From the NCBI GenBank assembly GCA_016787045.1, contig JAEUVA010000030.1, positions 1 through 64,000 of the forward strand: 64,000 nucleotides of DNA, written 5' to 3'. The position numbers and the translations under genes are program-made. The stretch is from Chitinophagales bacterium. Lineage in GTDB: Bacteria > Bacteroidota > Bacteroidia > Chitinophagales > LD1. Below are positions 46,762-56,900 of the stretch, in pieces (position 1 is the first letter of the stretch; every line of letters starts with the position of its first letter). The notes beneath the pieces were generated by a model. That model saw only the letters and a program-made list of their open reading frames with translations, was not told the origin of the DNA and ran no database searches.

Positions 46762-47166
46762 ATGCGTCAATTCATCTGTTTAGCTATATCATGTTTGCTG
46801 TATCACGTTGCTTTTACACAAGCATCTACTTTTAAGGTTTCCCGAAAAAAAGATACCTCTACAAGCTACATTCAACTGCCGCAATACGAAAATGGGAAAG
46901 AGAATATACTTTGGTTAGATAGCATACCGGAGCCGGGCACTGCGGTTTGGTTATGGTCCGAAAAAATAATTCCCACCCGGTTTCATTTTGCTTCTCCCGG
47001 GCTGATTGCTCACCCCGGCAACTGCAAACAATTGGACGCTAACGCCATTGGCATTCTCCAATGGGCAAAAAAACCTGAGGCAAAGTTGTGCCTCATTGTT
47101 ACCGAGGTGTTTGTTAACGATAAGGTTTACCCCGCCTACTGGCCATATCTCATTCGGTTTCGGTAA
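46762..47166 (+). CDS. Small secreted protein, function unknown
   Basis: 134 residues with a signal peptide (about 1-19, YHVAFTQ). The mature part is beta-rich with no motif I recognise; two Cys (near 88 and 110) could form a disulfide. A hairpin GTGCC/GGCAC (about 46682-46700) and a near-consensus -7 box (CATTTTTG, about 46710) lie upstream. Confidence 0.7.
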   Translation: MRQFICLAISCLLYHVAFTQASTFKVSRKKDTSTSYIQLPQYENGKENILWLDSIPEPGTAVWLWSEKIIPTRFHFASPGLIAHPGNCKQLDANAIGILQWAKKPEAKLCLIVTEVFVNDKVYPAYWPYLIRFR

Positions 47167-47260
47167 TAATTTTCGGTGCTTGCAACCAACTTAATTGCTG
47201 TATTGTCTTACAGTTGGTTTTGGTCATTCCCCCAATTTTCATTTTGATAGTTTCCCTATA

Positions 47261-47292
47261 AAATCCTCCGTTACGCAGCGGAGGATTTTTTT
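47261..47292 (+). terminator. terminator before the lactone oxidase gene
   Basis: AAATCCTCCG (47261-47270) and CGGAGGATTT (47279-47288) with an 8-base loop are followed by a long T-run. It ends only 11 bases before the next ATG, so it either stops the upstream gene or acts as an attenuator. Confidence 0.75.
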
Positions 47293-47302
47293 TATTCGCC
47301 CA

Positions 47303-48598
47303 ATGAAAGCCAAAACAGGGCACCGCTTCACCAATTGGGCAAAAAACCAACAGTGCACACCGGGCTCCTATTACCAACCCACCACTGAGCAAGAGATTAC
47401 GGATGTATTGGCGCGCCACAGCAAAATCCGCATGGTTGGCAGCGGACACAGTTGGAGCGACATTTGTCTCGCTGACGAAGCCATGCTCAACTTAGATAAC
47501 TACAACCGCATATTACATATTGATAAAGAAAAACTACAGGTAACCGCACAGGCCGGCATTAAACTTTGGCAACTAAATGAGGAGTTAGATAAACATGGAC
47601 TGGCTTTGTCTAATCTTGGCTCCATTGCTAAGCAAAGCTTGGCCGGAGCCATTAGCACCGGTACGCATGGCACTGGCATTGGGCATCAAATACTGGGTGC
47701 GCAGGTAGAGCAGTTTACACTTATTAAACCCGATGGAGAAAAACAATTACTACACAGAGAAAAAGATAAAGAACTCTTTAACCTGTGCTTGGTGAATCTC
47801 GGCTGCCTGGGAGTAGTTAGCGAAATGACCTTAAATGTGATACCGGCTTTTCAACTGCAAGACCATACATTTTTGATGAAATACGATGATGCCGTTAATC
47901 ATGTAGAGGAAATGTTGCACGAGCACGACCACCTGAAAATGTGGTGGTTTCCGCATACCGATAAAATGGTGGTGTACACCTACAATCGGACAACTGAAAC
48001 AAGAAACGACAGCCGCCTTAGGCAATGGTTTTTTGATGAATTGCTCTCCGTGCACATGTACCGGTTGCTGCTGGGTGTTGGTTCACTGAATCGCGACTGG
48101 CGAAAGCCCATCAACCAAATGCTGGTGAAAAATTTTGAGAGGCCGTTGCAACGGATAGAAAAAAGCTATAAAGTTTTTAATGTGCCCGAGCCGCCACTAC
48201 ACCGCGAAACAGAGTGGGCTTTTGATATAAAGCACGCCAGAGCACTACTACCGGAGTATAAAAAACTCATCAACCACGGCCCGCACCGGCTCAACTTTAT
48301 ACAAGAAATCCGCTTTACCAAAGCCGATAATTTTGCCCTTAGCCCCTGCTACCAGCGCGATAGTGTTTGGCTGGGCGCCTACAATGCCGATAATTTTAGG
48401 TGGAATGAACTGCTACACGATTTTGAGCAGTTAGCCATTCGCTATAACGGGCGGCCACACTGGGGGAAAGAATTTACTGTAGGTGCCAACTATCTATCGG
48501 TTGAGTATTTGCAGTATGGCCCGTTTGCCCAACTGCGCCAAACCCTGGACCCTACCGGCAAGTTGATGAATGCTTACATTCAAAAACTATTGGGCTAA
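47303..48598 (+). CDS. FAD-dependent sugar 1,4-lactone oxidase (gulonolactone/arabinonolactone type)
   Basis: 431 residues from the ATG at 47303. The N-terminal FAD-binding domain (about 1-190) has VGSGHSWSDI, with His49 as the probable covalent FAD site, and SLAGAISTGTHGTG. The C-terminal ALO domain (about 190-431) ends with RPHWGKEFT and LDPTGKLMNAYI, typical of D-arabinono-1,4-lactone oxidases. It would oxidise an aldonolactone with oxygen or another acceptor; the in vivo substrate in bacteria is uncertain. No signal peptide. Confidence 0.88.
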   Translation: MKAKTGHRFTNWAKNQQCTPGSYYQPTTEQEITDVLARHSKIRMVGSGHSWSDICLADEAMLNLDNYNRILHIDKEKLQVTAQAGIKLWQLNEELDKHGLALSNLGSIAKQSLAGAISTGTHGTGIGHQILGAQVEQFTLIKPDGEKQLLHREKDKELFNLCLVNLGCLGVVSEMTLNVIPAFQLQDHTFLMKYDDAVNHVEEMLHEHDHLKMWWFPHTDKMVVYTYNRTTETRNDSRLRQWFFDELLSVHMYRLLLGVGSLNRDWRKPINQMLVKNFERPLQRIEKSYKVFNVPEPPLHRETEWAFDIKHARALLPEYKKLINHGPHRLNFIQEIRFTKADNFALSPCYQRDSVWLGAYNADNFRWNELLHDFEQLAIRYNGRPHWGKEFTVGANYLSVEYLQYGPFAQLRQTLDPTGKLMNAYIQKLLG

Positions 48599-48616
48599 CC
48601 GGCATTGTAGTAAGTA

Positions 48617-50527
48617 CTACTCGGTGTATTCGCTCAACTCTAACCAGCGCATCTCTGCGGCCTCCAATTCTTTGGTTATCTGCTCCAGTCGCTCTATCAT
48701 TTTGTTCATCTCTGCAAAAGGCAAACTGCCTTGCATTAGTTTTTCATTTAACTCTTTCTTCTCGGTTTCCAGCAAAGGCATTTGTTGAACCAGGTTTTCT
48801 AATTCGTTTTTTTGCTTAAACGAAAGTTTCTTTTTGGCAGATGCAGGTGCGGGTTTAGGGGTTACTGATGGTGCTTCTACCAGCTTTTGCATTGGCTTCT
48901 CTTCCGGTTTTCGGCTTGTGGTTTCCTGCTTTTTTTTCTGCAATGAAATACGCCATTGGGTGTAGTTGCCTGGGAAATCGGTAATCACTCCGTTGCCTTC
49001 AAACACAAAAAGGTGATCTACCAGTTTATCCATAAAGTACCTGTCGTGCGATACGATGATGACACAGCCCTGATACTGTTCCAAAAATTCTTCCAACACG
49101 CTGAGCGTTACTAAATCCAAATCATTAGTCGGCTCATCAAGAATAAGGAAGTTGGGGTTTTTGAAGAGCAACGAAATCAATTGCAGACGCTTTTTTTCGC
49201 CACCACTCAACTTAGAAATAAACGTAAACTGCTGCTCGGGTGGAAACTGAAACAATTGCAAAAACTGCGCAGCGCTCACCTTAGTGCCATCGGCTAAGGG
49301 AAAGTGCTCGGCCAATTCGCGCACATATTCAATCACGCGTTTATCTTCTTTTACCTCTAATCCCTTTTGTGAGAAATAACCAAACACAATGGTTTCACCG
49401 GGGTTTATTTTGCCCGAATCTGCGGGTTCTGCACCCAATATCACATTCAGGAATGTGCTCTTGCCCACTCCGTTTTTTCCGATAATGCCAATACGTTCAC
49501 CACGTTTAAAAGTGTAGTCAAACCCCTGCATAATTTTGCGCTCGCCAAAGGTCTTATATACTTTTTTTAGCTCCAGAATTTTGCCGCCAATGCGGGTCAT
49601 TTTTACTTGCAGTTGCAGTTTATCTTCTTCGCGCTTGCCGCTCACATAATCTTCAATATCATAAAAAGCATCTTGGCGCGATTTGCTTTTGGTGGTGCGG
49701 GCTTTGGGTTGCTTGCGCATCCATTCCAACTCTTTTCGGTAGGTATTGCGTGCCTTATCTAAAGTAGCGGCATCGCTCTCTTCGCGCTCGGCTTTGCGCT
49801 GCAAAAAATACTGGTAGTTGCCTTTGTGAATATGCAGCTCGGTTGGGGTGAGTTCAAAAATTTCGTTGCAAACGGTGTCTAAGAAAAACCTGTCGTGCGA
49901 TACAAGAAGCAGCGTAGTTTTTTGGTCGCTCAAAAAATCGGCCAGCCACTCTATCATTTCAAAATCTAAGTGGTTGGTGGGCTCATCTAAAATCAAAAAG
50001 TTGTTGCGCTCGCCAAAACTGATTTCAATCAATACTTTGGCCAATGCAATGCGTTTCTTTTGTCCACCGGAGAGTGTTTTGGCTAACTGGTCAATATCGG
50101 TAATGTTGAGCGAAGACAAAATCTCTTTCACCGTATTTTCAAAATTCCAGGCCCCCAGTTCATCCATTTTCATCATCAATTCACCAATTTTTGCTTCGTC
50201 TTCATGATGCGCCAAAGCCGCTTCGTATTCGCGTACGGTGTTGATGATGGGGTGGTCGTGGTTGAGAATGTTTTTGAGTACTGTTTCGTTATCGTTAAAC
50301 TCGGGGTTTTGGTCCAAGAAGCAAACGTTCACTTCTCTGTTTATCCAAAATTTCCCTCTGTCAGCCACTTCTTTGCCGGCTAATATGCGCAGCAGTGTGG
50401 TTTTGCCCGCACCGTTTTTGGCTACCAGCGCTATCTTATCTCCTTGCGAAATATTGAAGGTAATATCTGTAAAAAGGGGCTTTTCAATAAAACTTTTGGT
50501 GAGCGATTCGGCTGAGAGGTAATGCAT
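48617..50527 (-). CDS. ABC-F ATPase, Uup-like
   Basis: 636 residues with two ABC modules and no membrane part. Module 1: Walker A AKNGAGKT (36-43), signature LSGGQKKRIALAKVL. Module 2: Walker A IGKNGVGKST, signature LSGGEKKRLQLISLL, and ILDEPTNDLDL. An interdomain linker and a basic segment follow module 1. A C-terminal coiled coil (about 555-630) is the Uup-type ABC_tran_CTD, which binds DNA or ribosomes in studied members. ABC-F proteins act at the ribosome. A tentative promoter box TACGTTCG lies at 50558-50551, one mismatch. Convergent with the lactone oxidase gene, 18 bases apart. Confidence 0.92.
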   Translation of the reverse strand: MHYLSAESLTKSFIEKPLFTDITFNISQGDKIALVAKNGAGKTTLLRILAGKEVADRGKFWINREVNVCFLDQNPEFNDNETVLKNILNHDHPIINTVREYEAALAHHEDEAKIGELMMKMDELGAWNFENTVKEILSSLNITDIDQLAKTLSGGQKKRIALAKVLIEISFGERNNFLILDEPTNHLDFEMIEWLADFLSDQKTTLLLVSHDRFFLDTVCNEIFELTPTELHIHKGNYQYFLQRKAEREESDAATLDKARNTYRKELEWMRKQPKARTTKSKSRQDAFYDIEDYVSGKREEDKLQLQVKMTRIGGKILELKKVYKTFGERKIMQGFDYTFKRGERIGIIGKNGVGKSTFLNVILGAEPADSGKINPGETIVFGYFSQKGLEVKEDKRVIEYVRELAEHFPLADGTKVSAAQFLQLFQFPPEQQFTFISKLSGGEKKRLQLISLLFKNPNFLILDEPTNDLDLVTLSVLEEFLEQYQGCVIIVSHDRYFMDKLVDHLFVFEGNGVITDFPGNYTQWRISLQKKKQETTSRKPEEKPMQKLVEAPSVTPKPAPASAKKKLSFKQKNELENLVQQMPLLETEKKELNEKLMQGSLPFAEMNKMIERLEQITKELEAAEMRWLELSEYTE

Positions 50528-50649
50528 AACAGGTATTAAAAAATGAGGCGCGAACGTACGCTATTTTGAGGGAAAACGAAGGCAATGATGAGGAGATGAA
50601 TGAGGATGGAGGAAGAAGAAGGACCGTTTGGAGACTAAACGAGACCATT

Positions 50650-50814
50650 TGCGGGAATGCCCCACGGGAACTCTGCGCCCCACTTCCCACTTTTGGGAAC
50701 CCTCCCGAAACACGTTCCGCCCCACTTCCCATTTTTGGGAATGCTCCCGAAACACGTTCCGCCCTACTTCCCACTTTTGGGAACCCTCCCGAAACGCGTT
50801 TCGCCCGGCTAATA
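50650..50814. repeat. 42-bp tandem repeat with embedded palindrome
   Basis: Three good units start with TTCCC at 50684, 50726 and 50768, and a degenerate one precedes them. Each carries TTCCCA-CTTT-TGGGAA and a spacer with CCTCCCGAAACACGTTCCGC. It fills most of the 385-base gap before the giant adhesin gene; the rest holds that gene's terminator. Layout and spacer bases resemble the 41-bp repeat at 8838. Confidence 0.88.
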
Positions 50815-50856
50815 GCTTTGTTTGGCTCCACGCGGCAGCAGATAGAGAAAATACCT

Positions 50857-50888
50857 CAAAAAAAATAGGCGGCTCCATGGCCGCCTAT
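50857..50888 (-). terminator. terminator of the giant adhesin gene
   Basis: On the minus strand ATAGGCGGC pairs with GCCGCCTAT (50888-50880 with 50873-50865, loop 6), followed by eight T (50865-50858). It begins 25 bases after the stop codon. Confidence 0.9.
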
Positions 50889-50912
50889 CCTTCTATAAAT
50901 TGTGCGCACAGA

Positions 50913-53900
50913 TTAGCGCATGATATTTACCGTGCCCTCAATATCGCGTTTCACGGTGTTGAAGTACGTAATGGTAATGCGGTAAACATACGTATCGTCC
51001 GGAGCGGCTTTGCCATCAAACATTCCATCCCAACCGTAGTTACCGGTTATGCCGTTGGGTTGCGATTCGTTGTAGTACACGCGCTGCCCCCAGCGGTTGT
51101 AAATGCTCACTTCTAAGTTAGTAGCGCCTAATACATCAAACTCAAAACGGTCATTCAATCCATCTCCGTTTGGTGTAAAGGCGGTGGGTATAAACTTAGA
51201 TTGCTCGTTATTAACCACCACGGTAACGGTGTCTGTTGCCACACAAGAATCGGCATTCATCACACTCACTACAAACGTGGTGGTAGAAAGCGGACTTACA
51301 TAAGGCGAAGCGCAGTTACCGGGGTCAGAGCAACTGCTGAAGTTAAACACCGAAACAGGCGCCCATACATGGCTGATAACAGAGGTAGTAGAGGTGGTTG
51401 AAGCATTTAACTGTACGCTCATACCGGTGAGTATCACCTGCTCTGTAGCGGTTAAGCTCACTGAAATTTGGCTGGCTTCGGCAATAGTAAATGTGGTGTT
51501 GCCTTCACAACCGTTGATGTCTTTTACGGTTACTACGTAATTGCCCGGTGCTAATCCGGTAAACGAATTAGTGGTTTGTGTAATGCCATTCAACTGATAT
51601 GTAAGCGGACTTACACCACCTGTTGCGGTTACAGAAACCACACCGGTAGAGGTGTTGAAGCACTTAGCAGCAACGGGGTTTGCAGTAACTACTATAGCTG
51701 AGTTCTGGTTTAAAGTAACTGATGATGTAGCGGTACAGAAATTAGCATCAGTCACGGTTATGGTATAATCACCTGCCCCCAGGTTAGCAGCTACCGGAGT
51801 ATTTTGCAGAGGTGTGGTACTCCATAAATACGTGTAAGGTGGAATGCCCTGGGTGGCAATAGCAGAAATGCTTCCGTTGGTGCTGCCATTGCATCCGGGT
51901 TGGTTAGGCAACAGGGTAACAAATATTTGCGTTGGCTCCGTAATCACAAAACTTGCCGCAGCCGTACAGTTGCTTTGGTCAGTTACGTTAACGGTGTAGT
52001 TACCGGCCAAGATGTTACTTAAATCTTCTGTAGCTGTAAGATTTGACCACAAATAAGTATATGCCGGATTACCGCCACTTACAGTAACATCAATAGCACC
52101 GGTAGCAGCGCCAAAACAATTAGCATTGGTTACCGAACCTGAAACTATAAGTTGAGTAGGTTGAGTGAGTACTACGCTATCTACTCTCCAACATCCGTTA
52201 GAGTCGGTTACCATTACACTATGCACTCCGGCCGGTAATCCATTTCGCGTACCGGTGGTCGCAAAATCATCCCAAAGGTAAGTGTAAGGGGTAGTGCCGC
52301 CACTTACGTTGGCAATGGCTGTGCCGTTGTTGCCGCCAAAGCAGCTGATGTTTGTACCGCCAACCGATAAGTTAAGTGGTGTTGGCTCATTTACAATATA
52401 GAGCGAAGCCACCTGGCAGCCATTAGCATCGGTTACCTGCACCGTGTAATTGCCTCCGGGTATTCCGCCTATATCTTCTGTTGATTGCCCACCCGGCAAC
52501 CAGGTATAGCTGTAGGGTAGTGTACCGCCATATCCCGTAATGTCAATAAAACCATCGGCTGCTGCGGCACAGGTAACGTGTGTAATGAAGCCCGATGTGT
52601 AAAGCGGTGATGGCTCAATAAGCGTAGCCGAACCGGTTTGTGTACAACCCTTGCTATCGGTTATGGTTACTGTGTATGTACCATCGGCAAGGTTGCTGAT
52701 GTCTTCGGTAGTAGCGCCATTACTCCAAACAAATGAGTACTGCGGGGTACCGCCTGTTACAATCAAATTGATGCTGCCATTAGCATCGCCAAAACATAAC
52801 GGGTTAGAGGTAATAAAATTAGCCACTATCAAATCGGGGTTAGCAATGGTGGCTGATGTAAACGCAGTGCAACTGTTAGCATCAGTTACCGTTACCGCAT
52901 AAGTGCCACCCGGTAGGTTACTCACATCTTGTGTAGTGGCACCATTGCTCCATAAGTAAGTATAAGGTTGTGTGCCACCTTGCACAGTGAGGTCTATGCT
53001 GCCGTTATTGGCATTGCTGCAAGTGATGTTGTTAGAGCTAAAGGTAAGCGACAGTGCTGCCGGTTCGGCAATTAACACAGAATCACTCTTCTTGCAGCCA
53101 CCGGCATCGGTAATCAATACATAGTAAACACCACCACCCACATTTTGCAAATCTTCACTAATCTGGAAATTACTCCATTGATAGGAGTATGGTGCTGTAC
53201 CACCTCCAACAGTTAAGTTGGCGCTGCCATTAGCAGCTCCGTAACAGGTTACATTAGTAGGAACCACATTAGATGTAATTGCTCCGGGTTGATTTAATGT
53301 GAACGAAGCCGTCAGCGAACAGTTGTTAGCATCAGTAATGGTTAGTGTATAAGTGCCTGCTGCTAAATTGAATTGGTTTTGGTTAGCCGAACCATTGCTC
53401 CAGGCAAACGAGTACAACTGCACCCCGCCTATAACCGTAATGCTGATAGAACCATTGGTACCACCATTGCAACTTACATGCTGCACTTGCGATTGTAGTG
53501 CGAGAGCAAATGGCTGATTAACTGTAGCTGAAAGTGTGGTGGTACAACTATTGAAATCTGTGATGGTTAATACATAAGTGCCGGCTACAACACCATTGAG
53601 GTCTTGCGTGGCAGCTCCATTGCTCCACAAATATGTATATGGTGAAGTAGCTCCTGATACCGTTACATCAACTACACCGGTAGCGGCTCCATTGCACAAT
53701 ACGTGCGTTACACTTGCTGAAGTAACAAATGGCTGTGGTTCTGTTACTACCGTGCTTCCACTTATTGTACATCCATTGGCATCGGTTACTTGCACTACAT
53801 ACGTACCACCGCCTAATCCGGTAATGCCGGCCGTATTTTGGAAATTGCTCCAACTAAAACTGTACGGAGTAACCCCTCCGGTTATTGTAGCTGTAGCTGT

Positions 53901-56900
53901 ACCGTCAGCAGCACTTGGGCAGGTAACATCTGTACTGCTTACTGAAAGTGATAATGCCGTTGGTTCAGTAATTACAAATGATGCCGTGAGCGAACAAGCA
54001 TTTGCATCGGTAATGGTTAAATTGTATGTATTGGCAGTGAGCGCAAACTGATCTTCGGCAGTAGAGCCATTGCTCCAGTTGTAGCTATATGGCTGAGTGC
54101 CTCCGTTAACAGATATGTTGATAGAACCATTGGCTCCACCGTTACAAGTTACTTGTTGTAATTGTGATTGCAAGGCAAGCGCCAACGGTTGTGTAATGGT
54201 TACCGATGTAGTTGCAGTACAATTATTGGCATCGGTAATAGTAACGGTGTATGTACCGGCACTAACACCTGTTAGGTTTGGCGTAGTAGCTCCATTTGTC
54301 CAAACAAAACTGTATGGTATTGTACCACCTGTTACTGCAAGTGTTACATCGGCTGTGCCACCATTGCAACTAATTGTAGTAGCTGTGGCTTGTGCAACAA
54401 GTGGCTGTGGCTCTAATACTTCGGCCGAATCGCGCTTGGTGCAGCCATTCGCATCTGTAATAATTACATAGTACCAGCCGCCATTAAGGCCAGCAATATC
54501 TTCGGTGCTTTGGAAAGTGCTCCACAAGAAACTTAACGGTGCTGTGCCTCCGCTTACTGTCAAATTCAATGCTCCGTTTTTAGCTCCTGCACAGGATACG
54601 TTGGTGACTGCTATGCTGCTGGTGATAGCCGCAGGTTGAGTAATGGTAAACGTGGCCGATACCGTGCAAAAATTAGCATCCGTTACCACCACACTGTATG
54701 TGCCTTGCGATAGATTGCTCAAATCTTCGGTAGTGGCTCCGTTGCTCCAGTTAAACGTGTATGGCTGGGTGCCGCCATTTACTGTGATGTTGATGGCTCC
54801 GTTGCTTCCTCCATTGCAATTCACGTTTGTAGCTGTACCACTAACTGTAAGTGAAGCCGGTTGCGTAATGGTATAAGTGGCCGTAGCTATACATCCGTTA
54901 TCATCAAATACCGATACCGTGTAGGTGCCCGCAGCTAATCCGTTCACATCTTCCGTGCTTGCTCCGTTGCTCCATGCGTATTGATATGGAGATATTCCAC
55001 CATTAACTGTTAAATCTATGCTACCATCTCCTGCTCCGTTGCAGCTAAGGTTATTGATAATTGAACTTAGAACGATAGCAGCCGGCTGTGTAATCGTAGT
55101 GCTTGCAATAGCAGTACAATTTTTACTGTCGGTTACTATTACTACATAGTTGCCTGCTGTGAGGTTGCTTAAATCTTCATTGATGCTAAACGTGCTCCAC
55201 AAATAGGTGTATGGTACATTGCCGCCTGTAACTGTTAAGTCTGCTGCACCATCATTGCCACCATTACAGGTAACCGGTGTGGAAGAAATTGTCGCTACTA
55301 ATGCTGCCGGTTCATTAACGGTGTATTGCGCACTTACTGTACAGAAGTTCGCATCGGTTACCACCACACTGTATGTGCCTTGCGATAGATTGCTCAAATC
55401 TTCGGTAGTGGCTCCACTGCTCCAGTTAAACGTGTATGGCTGGGTGCCGCCATTTACTGTGATGTTGATGGCTCCGTTATTGCCTCCATTGCAATTTACG
55501 TTTGTAGCTGTACCACTAACTGTAAGTGATGCCGGTTGTGTAATGGTATAAGTGGCTGTAGCTATACATCCGTTATCATCAAATACCGATACTGTGTAGC
55601 TGCCCGCAGCTAATCCGTTTACATCTTCTGTGCTTGCTCCGTTGCTCCATGCGTATTGATATGGCGATACTCCGCCATTGACTGTTACATCTATACTACC
55701 GTCATTTACTCCGTTACAACTTACGTTGCTCGTGAGTGCACTCAGCACTATCGCACTCGGCTCCGTAATCACTACAGAATCGCGGTGCTCGCAATTGTTC
55801 GCATCGCGAATAATCACATAGTATATGCCTCCGCTCAATCCGCTAATATCTTCTGTGCTTTGGAAGGTACTCCATAAGAACGTGAGCGGTGCTGCTCCGC
55901 CAGTTACTGTTAAATCCGCAGCACCATTGGCAGCACCATTACACAACACGTGAGTTGGCGTAATGCTAGATGTAATCGGTGCGCTTTGGTTTACCGTAAA
56001 GCTCTGTACCAAGGTACACAGGTTGGCATCGGTTACTGTAACATCGTAATTCCCTCCGGCTATAGCGCTTATATCTTCTGTAGTAGCTCCATTGCTCCAC
56101 AAGAAGGTATAAGGAAATACTCCGCCATATACCGTAATATCTATTTTACCGTTTGAGGCACCTGCACAGGTTACATCGGTAACGGTTGCCGTAAGCACTA
56201 AAGCCGTAGGTTGTGTAAGCGTGAATGTGGCCGTGGCTGTACAAAGGTTAGCGTCCTGAACGGTTACCGTATAAGTACCGGCCACTAACGAAGTAATATC
56301 TTCTGTAGTAGCTCCGTTGCTCCAGCCGTAGGTTAATGCCCCTGCACCTCCGGTTACCGTTAAATCAATCGCTCCGCTGTTCGCTCCGTTGCAACTCACT
56401 TGCGTTAGTACACTGCTTATGCTGATAGCTGCCGGCTGTGTAATCGTAGTGCTCGCAATAGCAGTACAATTTTTACTGTCGGTTACTATTACGGAGTAAC
56501 TTCCGGCAGCTAACCCGGAAATATCTTCACTAACTGCAAAATTGCTCCATAGGTAGGTGTATGGAATAGTTCCTCCGGTTGCCGTTAAATCAGCAGATCC
56601 GTTGTTGCCGCCATTACAAGTTACGTTAGTACCCAAAACACTTGCTGTGAGCAGTTGTGGCTGGGTAATAGTTTCAGCAGTTGTAAAGGTGCAACCGTTA
56701 GCATCGGTAATAGTAACACTGTATGTGTTAGGTGATAATCCATTGATGTCCTCGGTGGTGGCGCCATTGCTCCACAAAAATCCATAGGGTTGGGTGCCAC
56801 CTGTTACTGTCAGATTGATGTTGCCATTGGCAAAACCATTGCAAGTTACCTGAGTAGCTGCCAGAGTACCACTTAGGTTTTGTGCAGGTTGTGATAGAGT

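Noticed and set aside
50484..51116. Frames in both directions through the 42-bp repeat array
   Set aside because: They stay open only because the unit is a multiple of three; no start or neighbour context supports a gene.
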